This document shows positions 27,978-37,339 of a stretch of DNA of 64,000 nt, piece by piece. Positions within the stretch are counted from its first letter, which is position 1, and every line of letters starts with the position of its first letter. Source of the DNA: Sporosarcina ureae (GTDB lineage Bacteria; Bacillota; Bacilli; Bacillales_A; Planococcaceae); NCBI RefSeq assembly GCF_029267015.1, contig NZ_JARIEA010000059.1:62001-126000 (forward strand), given 5' to 3'. Made by a program: the position numbers and the translations under genes. The notes beneath the pieces are model-generated. The model did no database searches and was not told where the DNA came from. It saw nothing but the letters and a program-made list of their open reading frames with translations.

Positions 27978-28841
27978 TTACATGCTCGCACGGGCAACTA
28001 GCTTTGCCATTTCCACCGCTGACACATAATTCTTCTGATTAAAACAATCGTATCCACTTTTTCGTACACTATTTAATATTCCTTGATAAACATGTGCTGA
28101 CGACAATACGGGAAAACGACTGTCTTCATCGAATTCTCCAATATGTTGCGTGAAATTGTCATATAAGTTCTCCGCACGTTTCGCAAGATATTCCCACATA
28201 TCCACAAAGTTCTTTGTGATTTGCCCTTCTAACAAAAGAGTTTCACTATACTTATAGCGCTCCATTTCCTCTTGTGGCAAGTAAATACGACCTTTATCTC
28301 GGTAATCTTCACCAACATCACGAAGGATATTTGTTAATTGCATCGCAATACCGAGATCTTCCGCCACGCGATTCAAGTCTGTCTTAGCGTTACTTGCAAT
28401 AATTGGTAATAACATTTTTCCTACAGAACCTGCTACATACTTACTATACGTTTCCAATGAACTGAGATTCGATGGGCTAATAAAATGAATATCCATGCGT
28501 TGCCCTGTCAGTTGTTCGTAAAACGGTTGTATGTCCATATCGAAACGATTGAATACGTCACGTAAAGCTCTCCATAATGGATGATCTACTTCTTGGCCTT
28601 TTGCAAAATGATTGAGTTCATCTGTCAATCGATCCAACGCAATAAGTTGTAAACCGCTTGCTTTATTTTCATCTACACTATCGTCTGCAGTTCGGCAAAA
28701 GGCATAGATAGCATATACTGCGCGTGCTTTATCTTTTGGTAGATTTGAGAACGCGTAATAAAAGCTCTTTGAATGACGCTTGATGATTTTTTCACAATAG
28801 GCATAGTCAGAAGCTATAGTCGATGATCGATCGATTACCAT
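27978..28841 (-). CDS. crtM: Dehydrosqualene (4,4'-diapophytoene) synthase CrtM
   Basis: A 287-residue head-to-head prenyl synthase that joins two farnesyl diphosphates into dehydrosqualene. Two Asp-rich magnesium-binding sites are visible: DDSVDE (about residues 46-51) and NILRDVGEDYRDKGRIYLP (about 166-184). The start is ATG 28841 after GAGAGGAG; upstream in-frame codons belong to the end of crtN. The gap to crtN is 13 bases. Confidence 0.94.
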   Translation of the reverse strand: MVIDRSSTIASDYAYCEKIIKRHSKSFYYAFSNLPKDKARAVYAIYAFCRTADDSVDENKASGLQLIALDRLTDELNHFAKGQEVDHPLWRALRDVFNRFDMDIQPFYEQLTGQRMDIHFISPSNLSSLETYSKYVAGSVGKMLLPIIASNAKTDLNRVAEDLGIAMQLTNILRDVGEDYRDKGRIYLPQEEMERYKYSETLLLEGQITKNFVDMWEYLAKRAENLYDNFTQHIGEFDEDSRFPVLSSAHVYQGILNSVRKSGYDCFNQKNYVSAVEMAKLVARASM

Positions 28842-28854
28842 ATGAATTCTCCTC

Positions 28855-30375
28855 TCAAGTTGCTTGGAATAATATACCTCTATCATCATGCATGAGTTCT
28901 TCTGTCGCGATTCGTGCGGAAAGAAGAACAATCGGCACCCCTGCACCTGGATGTGTACTACTACCTGTAAAGTATAAATTTTCACAATGCGTTGCTTTAC
29001 TTTGTGGACGTAAATGATTACTTTGGCTAAGTGTTGGCTGCAAACCGAATGTTGCTCCGTTTTGTGCGTTGAAACGTTCTTCAAAGTCTTTCGGTGTCAT
29101 AAAGCTTTCAGATACAATTTCATTTTCCACGTTTTCAAAGCCTTTTACTTTCTTCAATGCTTCTAGAACGTAGTGACGATAATGCTGGATTGTTTCTTCA
29201 TCCCAGTCGTATTGTGAACATGAACGATCGGAAACAGGTACTAGAATATACAAACCATCTTTACCTTCAGGTGCCAATGAAGGATCCAACTTGGAGCCAA
29301 TATAAACGTAGAAAGATGCCTCTTCTAGTTTCTTACCAGTAAAAATATCATCCAAGTTTTCTCTCAACTTCTCATTGAAGATAAAGTTGTGTGCAGTCTT
29401 TACTTCTTCATATTTCTTATCCATTCCGAGATACATCAAGAAGCATGAACAAGAGTATTTCATATTATCTATTTTCTTATCTGTGTATTTTCCTTTAGAA
29501 GGTACATCTTTCACCAAATTTTTCATTGCGTATGGAAAGTCCGCATTGCACATTACATAATCGGATTTGATAAATTCACCCGCAACTTGGATACCTTTTG
29601 CTTCTCTATTTTCAATGACAATCTCTTCAACCGGTGTGTTGTAATGTACTTTCCCTCCAAGCTCTAGGAACAAACGCTCAAGCGACGATGCCATAGTGTA
29701 CATTCCGCCTTTAATAAACCAGACGCCATAGAGGAATTCGATCATCGGAATCATCGTATACAGTGACGGACCACTATAAGGAGAAACCCCAATATATAAT
29801 GTTTGGAAACTGATCATCTGTTTTAGACGTTCATCTTTAATGTACTTGCTCATAAACGCATCCGCTGTGTCAAACGTCTTCAGCTTCAAACCTTGTTTAA
29901 GTACAGACAAGTTATAGAAATCCGATGGTTTACGGAATGGCTTCTGCAAGAAATGTTCTTTCGCTACTAGGAACCGCTTATAAATCACTTGCAAGTATTC
30001 TAGGAATCCAGCCGCGTCGTCTTCGCTTATCCCTTCGAACACTTCCATCAGTTTTGATAGTTCAGCGGAGATTTCATAGTGATCCTGTGGTTTGTCGCCA
30101 AAATATACGCTATACATTGGATCTAAACGTTCCATGGGAATATAGTCGTCGGGGTCTTTTCCACATAGATAAAAAATTTCTTTATACAGATCGGGCATCA
30201 TCACAATAGTAGGCCCTAAATCGAATTGATAGCCGTCTTGTTGAATACGGTGCATCTTACCTCCAGCCATAGATTCCTTCTCAAATAGCTCTACTTGATA
30301 ACCTGCATGTTGAAGTCGGATGGCACTCGCGAGTCCTGCTACACCCGCGCCAATTACGTTTACCTTTTTCTTCAT
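28855..30375 (-). CDS. crtN: Dehydrosqualene desaturase CrtN
   Basis: A 506-residue FAD-dependent desaturase that converts dehydrosqualene to 4,4'-diaponeurosporene. The dinucleotide-binding motif VNVIGAGVAGLASA starts at residue 5, and the C-terminal NLYFTGSSTHPGAGVP signature lies near 468-483. It is first in the crt operon, with GGGAGATG before the ATG and a 110-base leader containing paired TTGTAYAA elements. Confidence 0.94.
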   Translation of the reverse strand: MKKKVNVIGAGVAGLASAIRLQHAGYQVELFEKESMAGGKMHRIQQDGYQFDLGPTIVMMPDLYKEIFYLCGKDPDDYIPMERLDPMYSVYFGDKPQDHYEISAELSKLMEVFEGISEDDAAGFLEYLQVIYKRFLVAKEHFLQKPFRKPSDFYNLSVLKQGLKLKTFDTADAFMSKYIKDERLKQMISFQTLYIGVSPYSGPSLYTMIPMIEFLYGVWFIKGGMYTMASSLERLFLELGGKVHYNTPVEEIVIENREAKGIQVAGEFIKSDYVMCNADFPYAMKNLVKDVPSKGKYTDKKIDNMKYSCSCFLMYLGMDKKYEEVKTAHNFIFNEKLRENLDDIFTGKKLEEASFYVYIGSKLDPSLAPEGKDGLYILVPVSDRSCSQYDWDEETIQHYRHYVLEALKKVKGFENVENEIVSESFMTPKDFEERFNAQNGATFGLQPTLSQSNHLRPQSKATHCENLYFTGSSTHPGAGVPIVLLSARIATEELMHDDRGILFQAT

Positions 30376-30411
30376 GTTTTACATCTCCCTACTTCTAGTA
30401 TGAAACAAACG

Positions 30412-30489
30412 TTGTACAAAGTTGTATAATCAATGGAATAATTACATGTTTCGCAATAAAACCTTATACAATGTTTATACACTATTATA
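30412..30489 (-). promoter_or_regulatory. crt operon promoter region with four TTGTAYAA-like elements
   Basis: On the minus strand a perfect -10 TATAAT (30484-30489) has no good -35. Right after it come GTGTATAA (30475-30482) and TTGTATAA (30464-30471); nearer the gene, in the opposite orientation, lie TTGTATAA (30422-30429) and TTGTACAA (30412-30419) as read on the plus strand. Two pairs, each about one helical turn apart and facing each other, look like operators for a dimeric or tetrameric repressor. The regulator is not identified. Confidence 0.5.
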
Positions 30490-30534
30490 AGAATTTTCAC
30501 AAGTAGTAGAGTTAGCATTTTTAAAATTACGTGA

Positions 30535-30575
30535 AAAAGCCTCTAATCCTATAGCAAGATTAGAGACCTTTTCAT
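30535..30575 (-). terminator. Terminator of the polysaccharide deacetylase gene
   Basis: Stem CCTCTAATC/GATTAGAG with outer pairing GTGAAAA/TTTTCAT. T-rich on the minus side; ends the deacetylase gene upstream of the crt promoter. Confidence 0.8.
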
Positions 30576-30604
30576 GTAATTTATTGTGGATTTATACAGA
30601 ACAA

Positions 30605-31315
30605 CTACAATTCACTCTTATTAACAGAAACAAATTCTACACCCTTTCCTACAGCTTCATCTAAGTAAATAGAGAGCTTGTCCAACATATGCGCTGGTGC
30701 ACGGTCATCGGCACCTCGGTTAGTGCCGTCGTCGTGTAGTAAGATGATCGAACCGTCAGTTGGGACGTTACGCAAGCCTTCTAGTAGTCCTTGCTCACAA
30801 CTATTTATTTTCCAGTCTTTGAAAACGTGTGACCAGAGGACGATTTGATAAGGTCTCGTGACGAATAATGTTGCTGCGTTCATAAAACCCCATGGCGGTC
30901 TGTATACTGTTGGCGCTTCTCCTGTAATATCGAAGATGGTACGATGGGTTTCCTTAACTTCTCGTGACAACATAGAAGGCGTTAGCAACCAGCTAGATGT
31001 ATGGTTGTCGTGATGAATACCGATTTGATGACCTTCTTTGTGCATACGTTCGACAACCTCAGGATAATTTCGAACATGTTGGCCCACTACGAAGAATGTT
31101 GCTTTGATTTGATGATGCTTAAGTAAATCGAGCAGTTGTATCGTGTAAACGGGATTAGGTCCATCGTCAAATGTTAAAGCAATACCCCTTCGTTCTGGCA
31201 GACGTTTCATGACTCGGTACCCTGCTGACCGGATCAAGGCGGTAGCTCCCATGCCATAGGCAAAAGGAAGAAGTGCAGCTGCTCCTGCAATCCAAGCAAT
31301 GTTTTGTTTTTTCAT
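30605..31315 (-). CDS. Polysaccharide deacetylase family protein (NodB domain)
   Basis: A 236-residue carbohydrate esterase family 4 member, probably acting outside the membrane on peptidoglycan or another amino-sugar polymer. The N-terminus has a signal-anchor (about 8-28). NodB motifs in order: TFDDGP (about 48-53), the metal-binding HHDNHTSSW (about 100-108), RPPWG (about 138-142) and IILLHDDG near 191. It is a single gene with its own terminator. Confidence 0.92.
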   Translation of the reverse strand: MKKQNIAWIAGAAALLPFAYGMGATALIRSAGYRVMKRLPERRGIALTFDDGPNPVYTIQLLDLLKHHQIKATFFVVGQHVRNYPEVVERMHKEGHQIGIHHDNHTSSWLLTPSMLSREVKETHRTIFDITGEAPTVYRPPWGFMNAATLFVTRPYQIVLWSHVFKDWKINSCEQGLLEGLRNVPTDGSIILLHDDGTNRGADDRAPAHMLDKLSIYLDEAVGKGVEFVSVNKSEL

Positions 31316-31490
31316 ACTAGCTCACTTCCTTTTTCTTTAGTATAGAGTGTATTTATTCGTAATTCAAAATCATAACTATGTATCCATTCTATTCTGACCA
31401 CTAAACTTTATCTTGTATTGACTCTTTTTAAAGTATCAGATTCCCTTTATTCTAAATCTAATACTTTTATACGTGAGGACGGTACAGACC

Positions 31491-32027
31491 ATGCAGAAAA
31501 CACAAAGTTATCCTACGCAACGAACAAAGACATTTGATTTAATACTGACGTCTATGCTTGCATCACTCGTGTTCGTCGCTACACTTTTACTTAATATTAA
31601 GCTCCCTCTTGGAAACGGCGGACTGATTCACCTGGGTACTGCCATGTTGTTCATTGTCTCTATTTTATTCGGACCTAAAAAAGGAATGATCGCAGGAGCT
31701 ATCGGAATGGGCTTATTCGACCTTGTCAGTGGCTGGGCATTGTGGGCACCTATCACTATCCTGACACGTGGCTTGCAAGGGTATATTGTTGGTAAAGTTG
31801 CATGGTCAAACGGCCGTAAAGGAACAAGCTTCAAATTCAACCTACTCGCCATGCTGATTTCCACACCATTCACTGTTGCAGGCTACTACGTAGGGGAAAG
31901 TATCCTCTACAACAGTTTAATCATCCCACTTGCTTCCATACCAGGTGATCTAGTGCAATGTGCAGTGGGAATAGCGATTGCCATCCCAGTGTGCGCTATG
32001 TTAAAAAAGGTCTCCATGTTTAAATAA
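31491..32027 (+). CDS. ECF transporter S component (substrate-binding membrane protein)
   Basis: A 178-residue protein with five to six membrane helices that binds a vitamin or cofactor precursor and docks to the shared EcfAA'T module. Visible: an N-terminal helix TSMLASLVFVATLLL, the ATPase-module contact region near GTAMLFIVSILFGPKKGMIAGAIG (two adjoining stretches), and DLVSGWALWAP. It resembles the DUF1393/HmpT-like group. ATG 31491 is chosen, although the GAGG lies 12 bases away; GTG 31473 is an alternative with no ribosome binding site. No riboswitch was recognised upstream, so the ligand is open. Confidence 0.82.
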   Translation: MQKTQSYPTQRTKTFDLILTSMLASLVFVATLLLNIKLPLGNGGLIHLGTAMLFIVSILFGPKKGMIAGAIGMGLFDLVSGWALWAPITILTRGLQGYIVGKVAWSNGRKGTSFKFNLLAMLISTPFTVAGYYVGESILYNSLIIPLASIPGDLVQCAVGIAIAIPVCAMLKKVSMFK

Positions 32028-32062
32028 ACAGTACCCACTGCAAAAGCAGTGGGTACTGTTTA
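32025..32062 (+). terminator. Terminator of the ECF S component gene
   Basis: A perfect 15-bp stem (AACAGTACCCACTGC and its complement) with an AAAA loop, directly after the stop codon. Confidence 0.93.
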
Positions 32063-32126
32063 TTTATACTTACTATTCATTTTCTAGAACTAAACGGGTT
32101 AAGTGTATATAACAGTTAATTCATTA

Positions 32127-32164
32127 AAAAACTCTACTACGAATCCTATCGTAGTAGAGTTTTG
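32127..32164 (-). terminator. Terminator of mqo
   Basis: Stem AACTCTACTACGA/TCGTAGTAGAGTT with a 6-base loop and a T run on the minus strand, just past the mqo stop. Confidence 0.92.
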
Positions 32165-32176
32165 TGATTCTAACTA

Positions 32177-33688
32177 TTAGTTATGAACTACTTCTTTCTC
32201 CAGCTCATTCTCTGTTAGTTTCAATGTTTTGGAAGTAGATGCATGCATGTCCTTCAATAATTCAGGATGCTCTGCTAATGCTTTACCAAATGAAGGAATC
32301 ATCTCCTTCAACTTCGGCTCCCAGTCGCTTACTTGCTCAGGGAAGCACTTGTTAATAAGGTCCAGCATAACTGCTACTGCAGTAGATGCGCCCGGAGAAG
32401 CTCCTAGCAATGCTGCAATTGAGCCATCCTTATCTGTTACAAGTTCCGTACCAAATTGTAGCGTACCTTTGCTATCTGGAGTGTCCTTGATAACTTGTAC
32501 ACGCTGTCCTGCCGTCCATAAATCCCAATCTTCACTCTTCGCGTCTGGAATAAATTCACGCAGTTCATTGATACGTTGTTCTTTTGTTTGTACTACTTGT
32601 TCTACCAAATACTTAGTCAACGACATATTCTTTGCACCACATGCTAGCATAGTCGTTAAGTTATTAGGTTTTACAGAACCAATTAGATCCATCATAGAAC
32701 CTTCTTTTAAGAACTTCGGTGTGAAGCCTGCAAATGGTCCGAACAGCAAGGATTTTTCGCCATCTATATAGCGAGTGTCCAAGTGTGGAACAGACATTGG
32801 CGGTGCACCAACTTTAGCTTTACCGTATACTTTTGCATGATGCTTTGCAATAACATCCGGGTTTTTACAAACCATGAAGACCCCACTGATTGGGAATCCA
32901 CCAATATGCTTACTTTCAGGAATACCTGTTTTCTGAAGCAATGGAAGACTTCCGCCTCCGCCACCAATGAAAACAAATTTCGTTTTGTGGAATTCGAGTT
33001 TTCCATCTTTATTATTCTTTATTTTTAATTCCCATTCGCCATCACTTGTACGCTTGATGTCTTCCACTTGATGACCATAGTTCACTTCAACGCCCACTTT
33101 TTGCATATGCTCGATTAACATACGAGTTAACGCACCAAAGTTTACGTCCGTACCTGTATCAATTTTTGTTGCAGCAATTGCTTCATTGACAGTACGGTCT
33201 TCCATGATTAATGGAATCCACTCTTTCAACTTCTCCGGATCTTCGGAAAACTCCATTCCTTCGAATAGTGGATTTGCTGTCATAGCTTCAAAGCGCTTCT
33301 TCAAATACTTCACATTGTCTTCACCTTGTACAAGACTCATGTGTGGCAGTGGCATTATAAATTGCTCAGGATCTTTAATTAATTTTTTCTCTACTAGATG
33401 TGACCAAAACTGCATAGAAAGCTGGAATTGCTCGTTTACTTTAACCGCTTTCGCAATATCTACAGTACCATCCGGTCTTTCAGAAGTGTAATTCAGTTCA
33501 CACAATGCTGCGTGACCTGTTCCTGCATTATTCATCTCATGCGAGCTTTCTTCACCTGCTCTATCCAGTTTCTCGAACAAAGAGATGTTCCAGTCTGGTG
33601 CTAATTCCTTTAGCATCGTTCCTAGTGTCGCACTCATAATTCCGGCACCAATTAAAATAACATCTGATTTAGTTTGTCTATTACTCAT
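32177..33688 (-). CDS. mqo: Malate:quinone oxidoreductase
   Basis: A 503-residue FAD-dependent peripheral membrane enzyme that oxidises malate to oxaloacetate and passes electrons to the quinone pool, part of the TCA cycle. The FAD motif [14 protein letters not shown] lies at about residues 10-23; [23 protein letters not shown] (several adjoining motifs, about 46-68) and [17 protein letters not shown] near the end are hallmark stretches. The ATG follows AAGGAAGG. A promoter lies about 130 bases upstream. Confidence 0.97.
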   Translation of the reverse strand: MSNRQTKSDVILIGAGIMSATLGTMLKELAPDWNISLFEKLDRAGEESSHEMNNAGTGHAALCELNYTSERPDGTVDIAKAVKVNEQFQLSMQFWSHLVEKKLIKDPEQFIMPLPHMSLVQGEDNVKYLKKRFEAMTANPLFEGMEFSEDPEKLKEWIPLIMEDRTVNEAIAATKIDTGTDVNFGALTRMLIEHMQKVGVEVNYGHQVEDIKRTSDGEWELKIKNNKDGKLEFHKTKFVFIGGGGGSLPLLQKTGIPESKHIGGFPISGVFMVCKNPDVIAKHHAKVYGKAKVGAPPMSVPHLDTRYIDGEKSLLFGPFAGFTPKFLKEGSMMDLIGSVKPNNLTTMLACGAKNMSLTKYLVEQVVQTKEQRINELREFIPDAKSEDWDLWTAGQRVQVIKDTPDSKGTLQFGTELVTDKDGSIAALLGASPGASTAVAVMLDLINKCFPEQVSDWEPKLKEMIPSFGKALAEHPELLKDMHASTSKTLKLTENELEKEVVHN

Positions 33689-33820
33689 TTTGACCTTCCT
33701 TATATGTGAAATTTACAGAAACGTAAATGTTCCTAAATAAGGCGTCACAGCATACATGGCGCGTACTAGGAGCACTTTATTCTGTCTTGGTTTGACCATA
33801 CAACTACTACCATCTTTTCT

Positions 33821-33849
33821 AGTATACATCAAATATAACGAGGTTTAAA
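33821..33849 (-). promoter_or_regulatory. Probable promoter of mqo
   Basis: On the minus strand TTTAAA (33844-33849) and TATACT (33821-33826) lie 17 bp apart. The resulting leader of about 125 bases has no recognised riboswitch. Confidence 0.45.
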
Positions 33850-33936
33850 GAGACTTGTCTGTTTGTTTGTGAAGATAATCACAATAAAGTGTCAGAATTC
33901 TGTTATATTTTCTTTTTATTTAAGAAATGAAAAATT

Positions 33937-35130
33937 TCATGTTAATAGATCTTCTGAAATCACTTTAAATCCTTCAATAATCGTATCTTCTTCTACTTCA
34001 ATCAAAATACATTGCTTGCCATCATAATTGACCTGCTTCACATATTTCAAGTCTTGTGGACTGATTGAAATATTGGCCACTTTGGTTTCAATTTTGATTG
34101 ACTTCGATGTATAGCTCGGGACAATGTGAGCCGCCTTCATTTCATAAGATGTGTTATCGACTATAGTCTGGAAAGCCGTTTCTACCGCTTCTGTATTGAC
34201 GTAGTCGACACCGCTCATTTTCAACACACGCTCTACTTGCTTCGCATCAATTGCTGGTGGCTCTTCCGGTTCTTCCTCTTCTTCATCCACTACAGTCAAC
34301 CTGTAGATTGCCTCGTAGACATTTCCTAGCGTTTCCGTATCTACTTCGCCACCCACTACTTGTTTAACGATTTCCTCGAAAACAGCTTTATCGTCGGCGG
34401 CAGTAACTACTTCTTCTCCATTCAAGACATTCTCTATGAAGGCATAATCCGGCTTATTCGCTTTACCCGCTGCATACAAGACATGGTTTACATCAGCTGA
34501 ATTGTCTGTAAAGCAAGGGAAGAGAAAGCCGCCGATTGGTGATGCTAGATTAATGATAGGGTCGAGCATCGTATTCGATTTAAATTCACGCTCTTGGAAA
34601 TCAAATACGATAGAGCGCTTCGGCAAGTCGGTGTGATTCATACTGCATAGAATAAACGGTGTCGTAAACACTTCATCACGCATATCAATTTCCGTCTCTT
34701 CACTGTTACGCTTAGTCTTCTTAAAGTAGTTCCCACGAACAAATGTGATGACAAGATCTTTTTCATATTGAATGTCTTTCACCATCTTCAATGCCAAATG
34801 CTGCATCTCATTTTTCCAATTATCTACTTCTTCTGCCTGCAAACCTTCATACAATAACTTTTGCGCGTGTTCCTCATTATGCTCTTCTTCCTGACGTTCG
34901 AACTTCACTTCAAATAACTTCATACCTAGCTTACCACCAAGTACTTTCTTGAAGTTCGTCATGAATAATTCCTGTTGTTCACGGTCCAGTAAAGCAAAGA
35001 CCTGGCTTTCCTCATGATAAATCTCACTGCTTTCCTGTCTAATATACACATGGTAAATATCAGTGATTGTTAGAAGATCTGTATCTAATTTAAATCGTTT
35101 ACGAATGTCTGCAATATCATTCTTATTCAT
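33937..35130 (-). CDS. DUF4317 family protein
   Basis: A 397-residue soluble protein of unknown function, recognised by the N-terminal MNKNDIADIRKRFK, the FFKKTKR-like NYFKKTKRN segment, the middle NLASPIGGFLFPCF and the general length of the DUF4317 family found in Firmicutes. A very acidic linker (VVDEEEEEPEEPP) sits at about residue 276. No catalytic motif is visible. It is a single gene with its own start and no clear partner. Confidence 0.85.
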   Translation of the reverse strand: MNKNDIADIRKRFKLDTDLLTITDIYHVYIRQESSEIYHEESQVFALLDREQQELFMTNFKKVLGGKLGMKLFEVKFERQEEEHNEEHAQKLLYEGLQAEEVDNWKNEMQHLALKMVKDIQYEKDLVITFVRGNYFKKTKRNSEETEIDMRDEVFTTPFILCSMNHTDLPKRSIVFDFQEREFKSNTMLDPIINLASPIGGFLFPCFTDNSADVNHVLYAAGKANKPDYAFIENVLNGEEVVTAADDKAVFEEIVKQVVGGEVDTETLGNVYEAIYRLTVVDEEEEEPEEPPAIDAKQVERVLKMSGVDYVNTEAVETAFQTIVDNTSYEMKAAHIVPSYTSKSIKIETKVANISISPQDLKYVKQVNYDGKQCILIEVEEDTIIEGFKVISEDLLT

Positions 35131-35293
35131 TCTTCGTCCCCACTTCCTAACTGATGTAAATAAATTGATTCAACACGTTGGATGAAGCTACCACACTTAT
35201 CTGGAAAAAATTAAATAAATGGTACATATAAAACGAAAAAACGGGTACACAAAGGAGTGAGACTAAAAAATCTATACAAGGAGTAGTGATTTC

Positions 35294-35716
35294 ATGTCAG
35301 AAAAACTATTTACAGCCACAGCAACTGCTAACGGAGGAAGAGAAGGTCATGTTGCATCTTCCGACCAAGTAGTTGAATTCGATACGGCAATGCCTGGAAC
35401 AAAACGAGCGAAAGAATTAGAGCACTCTACTAACCCCGAGCAATTATTCGCTGCGGGTTACGCGGCTTGTTTTGACAGCGCACTTCAACTCGTCGCAAGC
35501 AAAGAACGTGTTAAATTCTCTTCCGAAGTCACGGCAAACGTTAGCCTGTGTAAAGACGAATCGGACGGTGGCTTCAAACTAGAAGTAGAACTACAAGTAA
35601 AAGGTACAGACATCGAAAAAGCACGACTAGAAGAACTAGTAGAAAAAGCACACCAAGTCTGCCCTTACTCTAAAGCTACAAGAGACAATATTGCCGTTAC
35701 ATTAACAGTAGCCTGA
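35294..35716 (+). CDS. ohr: Organic hydroperoxide resistance protein (Ohr/OsmC family)
   Basis: A 140-residue thiol peroxidase that reduces organic and fatty-acid hydroperoxides. The two active-site cysteines are visible in AAGYAACFDSAL (about 54-65) and HQVCPYSKAT (about 122-131), separated by the family-typical distance; the catalytic Arg is probably in the GTKRAKELEHST region. Length is standard. A strong AAGGAG site precedes the ATG. No OhrR gene is adjacent. Confidence 0.96.
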   Translation: MSEKLFTATATANGGREGHVASSDQVVEFDTAMPGTKRAKELEHSTNPEQLFAAGYAACFDSALQLVASKERVKFSSEVTANVSLCKDESDGGFKLEVELQVKGTDIEKARLEELVEKAHQVCPYSKATRDNIAVTLTVA

Positions 35717-35742
35717 TTGCAAAATTGTATAAACACTAGATA

Positions 35743-35788
35743 GAGCTGTCCCAGAAGTCGTGATTACGATTTCCGGGACAGCTTTTTA
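35743..35788 (+). terminator. Terminator of ohr
   Basis: Stem AGCTGTCCC/GGGACAGCT with an inner partial stem and a T5 tail. Confidence 0.9.
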
Positions 35789-35842
35789 AAATAGTTCAGG
35801 ATGTAACGTCGTTAAGCCCGCTACTGAATATGCCCTACTAAC

Positions 35843-36589
35843 TTACTTCAATGTATCAAGTAACTCCAAAATAGCAGTAGTCGTCTGAGTCATCTGCTCT
35901 TCATTCGATATAGTAGCCTTGCCGTCACCCTTCTGCTCGCCGTAATCACCAAACCCTGCATGATTACCGCCCTTTATCTCCAAGAACTTCGCACCACTAG
36001 GCATACTAGCCTTCGCCGATTTAATAGCCTTCGCATCTGCCACTTCATCACGACTCGCCCAAATCGACAAAACATCCACCGACGTTTCACTCAAATCGGT
36101 GTGACTCCCAGGATAAGAAGCCAACAACACTAGCGTAGCAATCTTATCATGCCGTAATGCATAGTCAGATGCCGTGACACCGCCTAAAGAATGCCCACCA
36201 ATCGCCCATGTAGTAATTTCAGGATGCTTGCGTATTACTTTATCCGCTCGATCAGGTGAAAAGATGGCCATTTTCAACGGCAAGTGAGGAATGACCACAG
36301 TATAACCTTCTTTTGCCAGCTCTTTTGCCATCGGAGCGTAGGCTTCTGCCTCTACTTTTGCACCTTGATAAAAAATAAAACCGATATTCTTTTTATTCAA
36401 AGTCGGTTCAAACACCAACTCTTTTTCATTTTTGACTGTTACTTCCGAATCTGATTGCAAATTATCTTCTGCGTAAGACTGCGCTTTATAATAAAAGCTA
36501 GCAAACGCGAAGAAACCAACCGCAATGATCAATAGCAAAATAGCGAGTCCAATAAATAACTTAAATTTCCACGACTTCTTTTGTTTCAT
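35843..36589 (-). CDS. Membrane-anchored alpha/beta hydrolase
   Basis: A 248-residue protein with an N-terminal membrane anchor (about 9-32) and an extracytoplasmic alpha/beta-hydrolase fold. The nucleophile elbow GHSLGG (about 132-137) holds the Ser, and the late GGNHAGFGDYG supplies the His; Asp lies in WASRDEVADA. It fits the 'alpha/beta hydrolase fold-5' group. It follows the NUDIX gene by 19 bases and forms an operon with it. Substrate unknown. Confidence 0.85.
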   Translation of the reverse strand: MKQKKSWKFKLFIGLAILLLIIAVGFFAFASFYYKAQSYAEDNLQSDSEVTVKNEKELVFEPTLNKKNIGFIFYQGAKVEAEAYAPMAKELAKEGYTVVIPHLPLKMAIFSPDRADKVIRKHPEITTWAIGGHSLGGVTASDYALRHDKIATLVLLASYPGSHTDLSETSVDVLSIWASRDEVADAKAIKSAKASMPSGAKFLEIKGGNHAGFGDYGEQKGDGKATISNEEQMTQTTTAILELLDTLK

Positions 36590-36608
36590 ACTCGATCCTC
36601 ATTCCAGT

Positions 36609-37229
36609 TTATTTCTTCATGATCTCGATGAAATGCTTTAACACTCTAGCCGTCAAACCCCAAACGGTATAATTACCATACTCATAAAACCATTCTTCAA
36701 GTGAATGGCTTCTAAATTTATATTGATTCCCGTTCATGATCTTTTCGAATGGGAAATTATCCGGTGGTGCTGTTTCGACTGCTACTGTATGCATATAGGG
36801 CTCATGTTCTATCAACCAGTCCAGTGGAATCGCAAACACTTCTTCCACTTCGTCTTTATTATAGCTACGAATAATTTCATTGTAATCAACCACTGCCACA
36901 AACGGATAGACAACGAATGAAGGCGATGCTATATATGGACTTAACTCTCCTAGTACTTGCACCGTCTTCGGATTAATTCCGAGCTCTTCCTGTGTCTCTC
37001 GTAAAGCCGCTTCCATGGGTGATGCATCTGTTATATCTATTTTGCCGCCCGGAAAGCTAATGTCACCCGGTTGCTTTCTCATCGTGAAAGAACGCACTTC
37101 AAATAGCACATGCCATTCTCCTTCCGCTTCTACTAACGGAATAATAACGGCTGAACGGAATGCTGTCTCTTCCCCAATGAACAAGGATTTGTTCTCGAAT
37201 AATTTATTTTGTAGTTGCTCTAAGTCCAT
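36609..37229 (-). CDS. NUDIX CoA diphosphatase (NudL/YeaB-like)
   Basis: A 206-residue NUDIX hydrolase. The NUDIX box starts at GGKID and continues through REIT-like RETQEELGI (about 60-82), preceded by KQPGDISFPGG, the UPF0035 signature of coenzyme A pyrophosphatases. It would cleave CoA or acyl-CoA to phosphopantetheine and ADP. The start is ATG 37229, after GAGGTGGGGG; an upstream GTG overlaps that site. Confidence 0.88.
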   Translation of the reverse strand: MDLEQLQNKLFENKSLFIGEETAFRSAVIIPLVEAEGEWHVLFEVRSFTMRKQPGDISFPGGKIDITDASPMEAALRETQEELGINPKTVQVLGELSPYIASPSFVVYPFVAVVDYNEIIRSYNKDEVEEVFAIPLDWLIEHEPYMHTVAVETAPPDNFPFEKIMNGNQYKFRSHSLEEWFYEYGNYTVWGLTARVLKHFIEIMKK

Positions 37230-37292
37230 GAAGTCCCCCACCTCATTGTTTTCATCTATCGTATCATTATCAGACGAATCCTTAAAGAAATT

Positions 37293-37322
37293 AAAAAGAG
37301 CTACTCGTTAAGAGCAACTCTT
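37293..37322 (-). terminator. Terminator of the heme-uptake operon
   Basis: Stem AGAG-CTC/GAG-CTCT with two G-U pairs on the minus strand and a T5 tail. It lies just past srtB, the last gene of the operon. Confidence 0.75.
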
Positions 37323-37339
37323 CATATTATCAATGTATG

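Noticed and set aside
28842-29084. Longer N-terminus for crtM reaching into crtN
   Set aside because: The extension is the crtN coding region in another frame; the ATG at 28841 has GAGAGGAG at correct spacing and matches the family start.
30376-30440. Sigma-B type promoter for crtN (GTTT...GGG)
   Set aside because: GTTTCA is followed by GGGAGA at 11-12 bp, but the latter is the ribosome binding site of crtN, so it cannot be a -10.
31330-31490. Possible riboswitch before the ECF S component
   Set aside because: No conserved core of the TPP, preQ1, THF, FMN or cobalamin classes was recognised.
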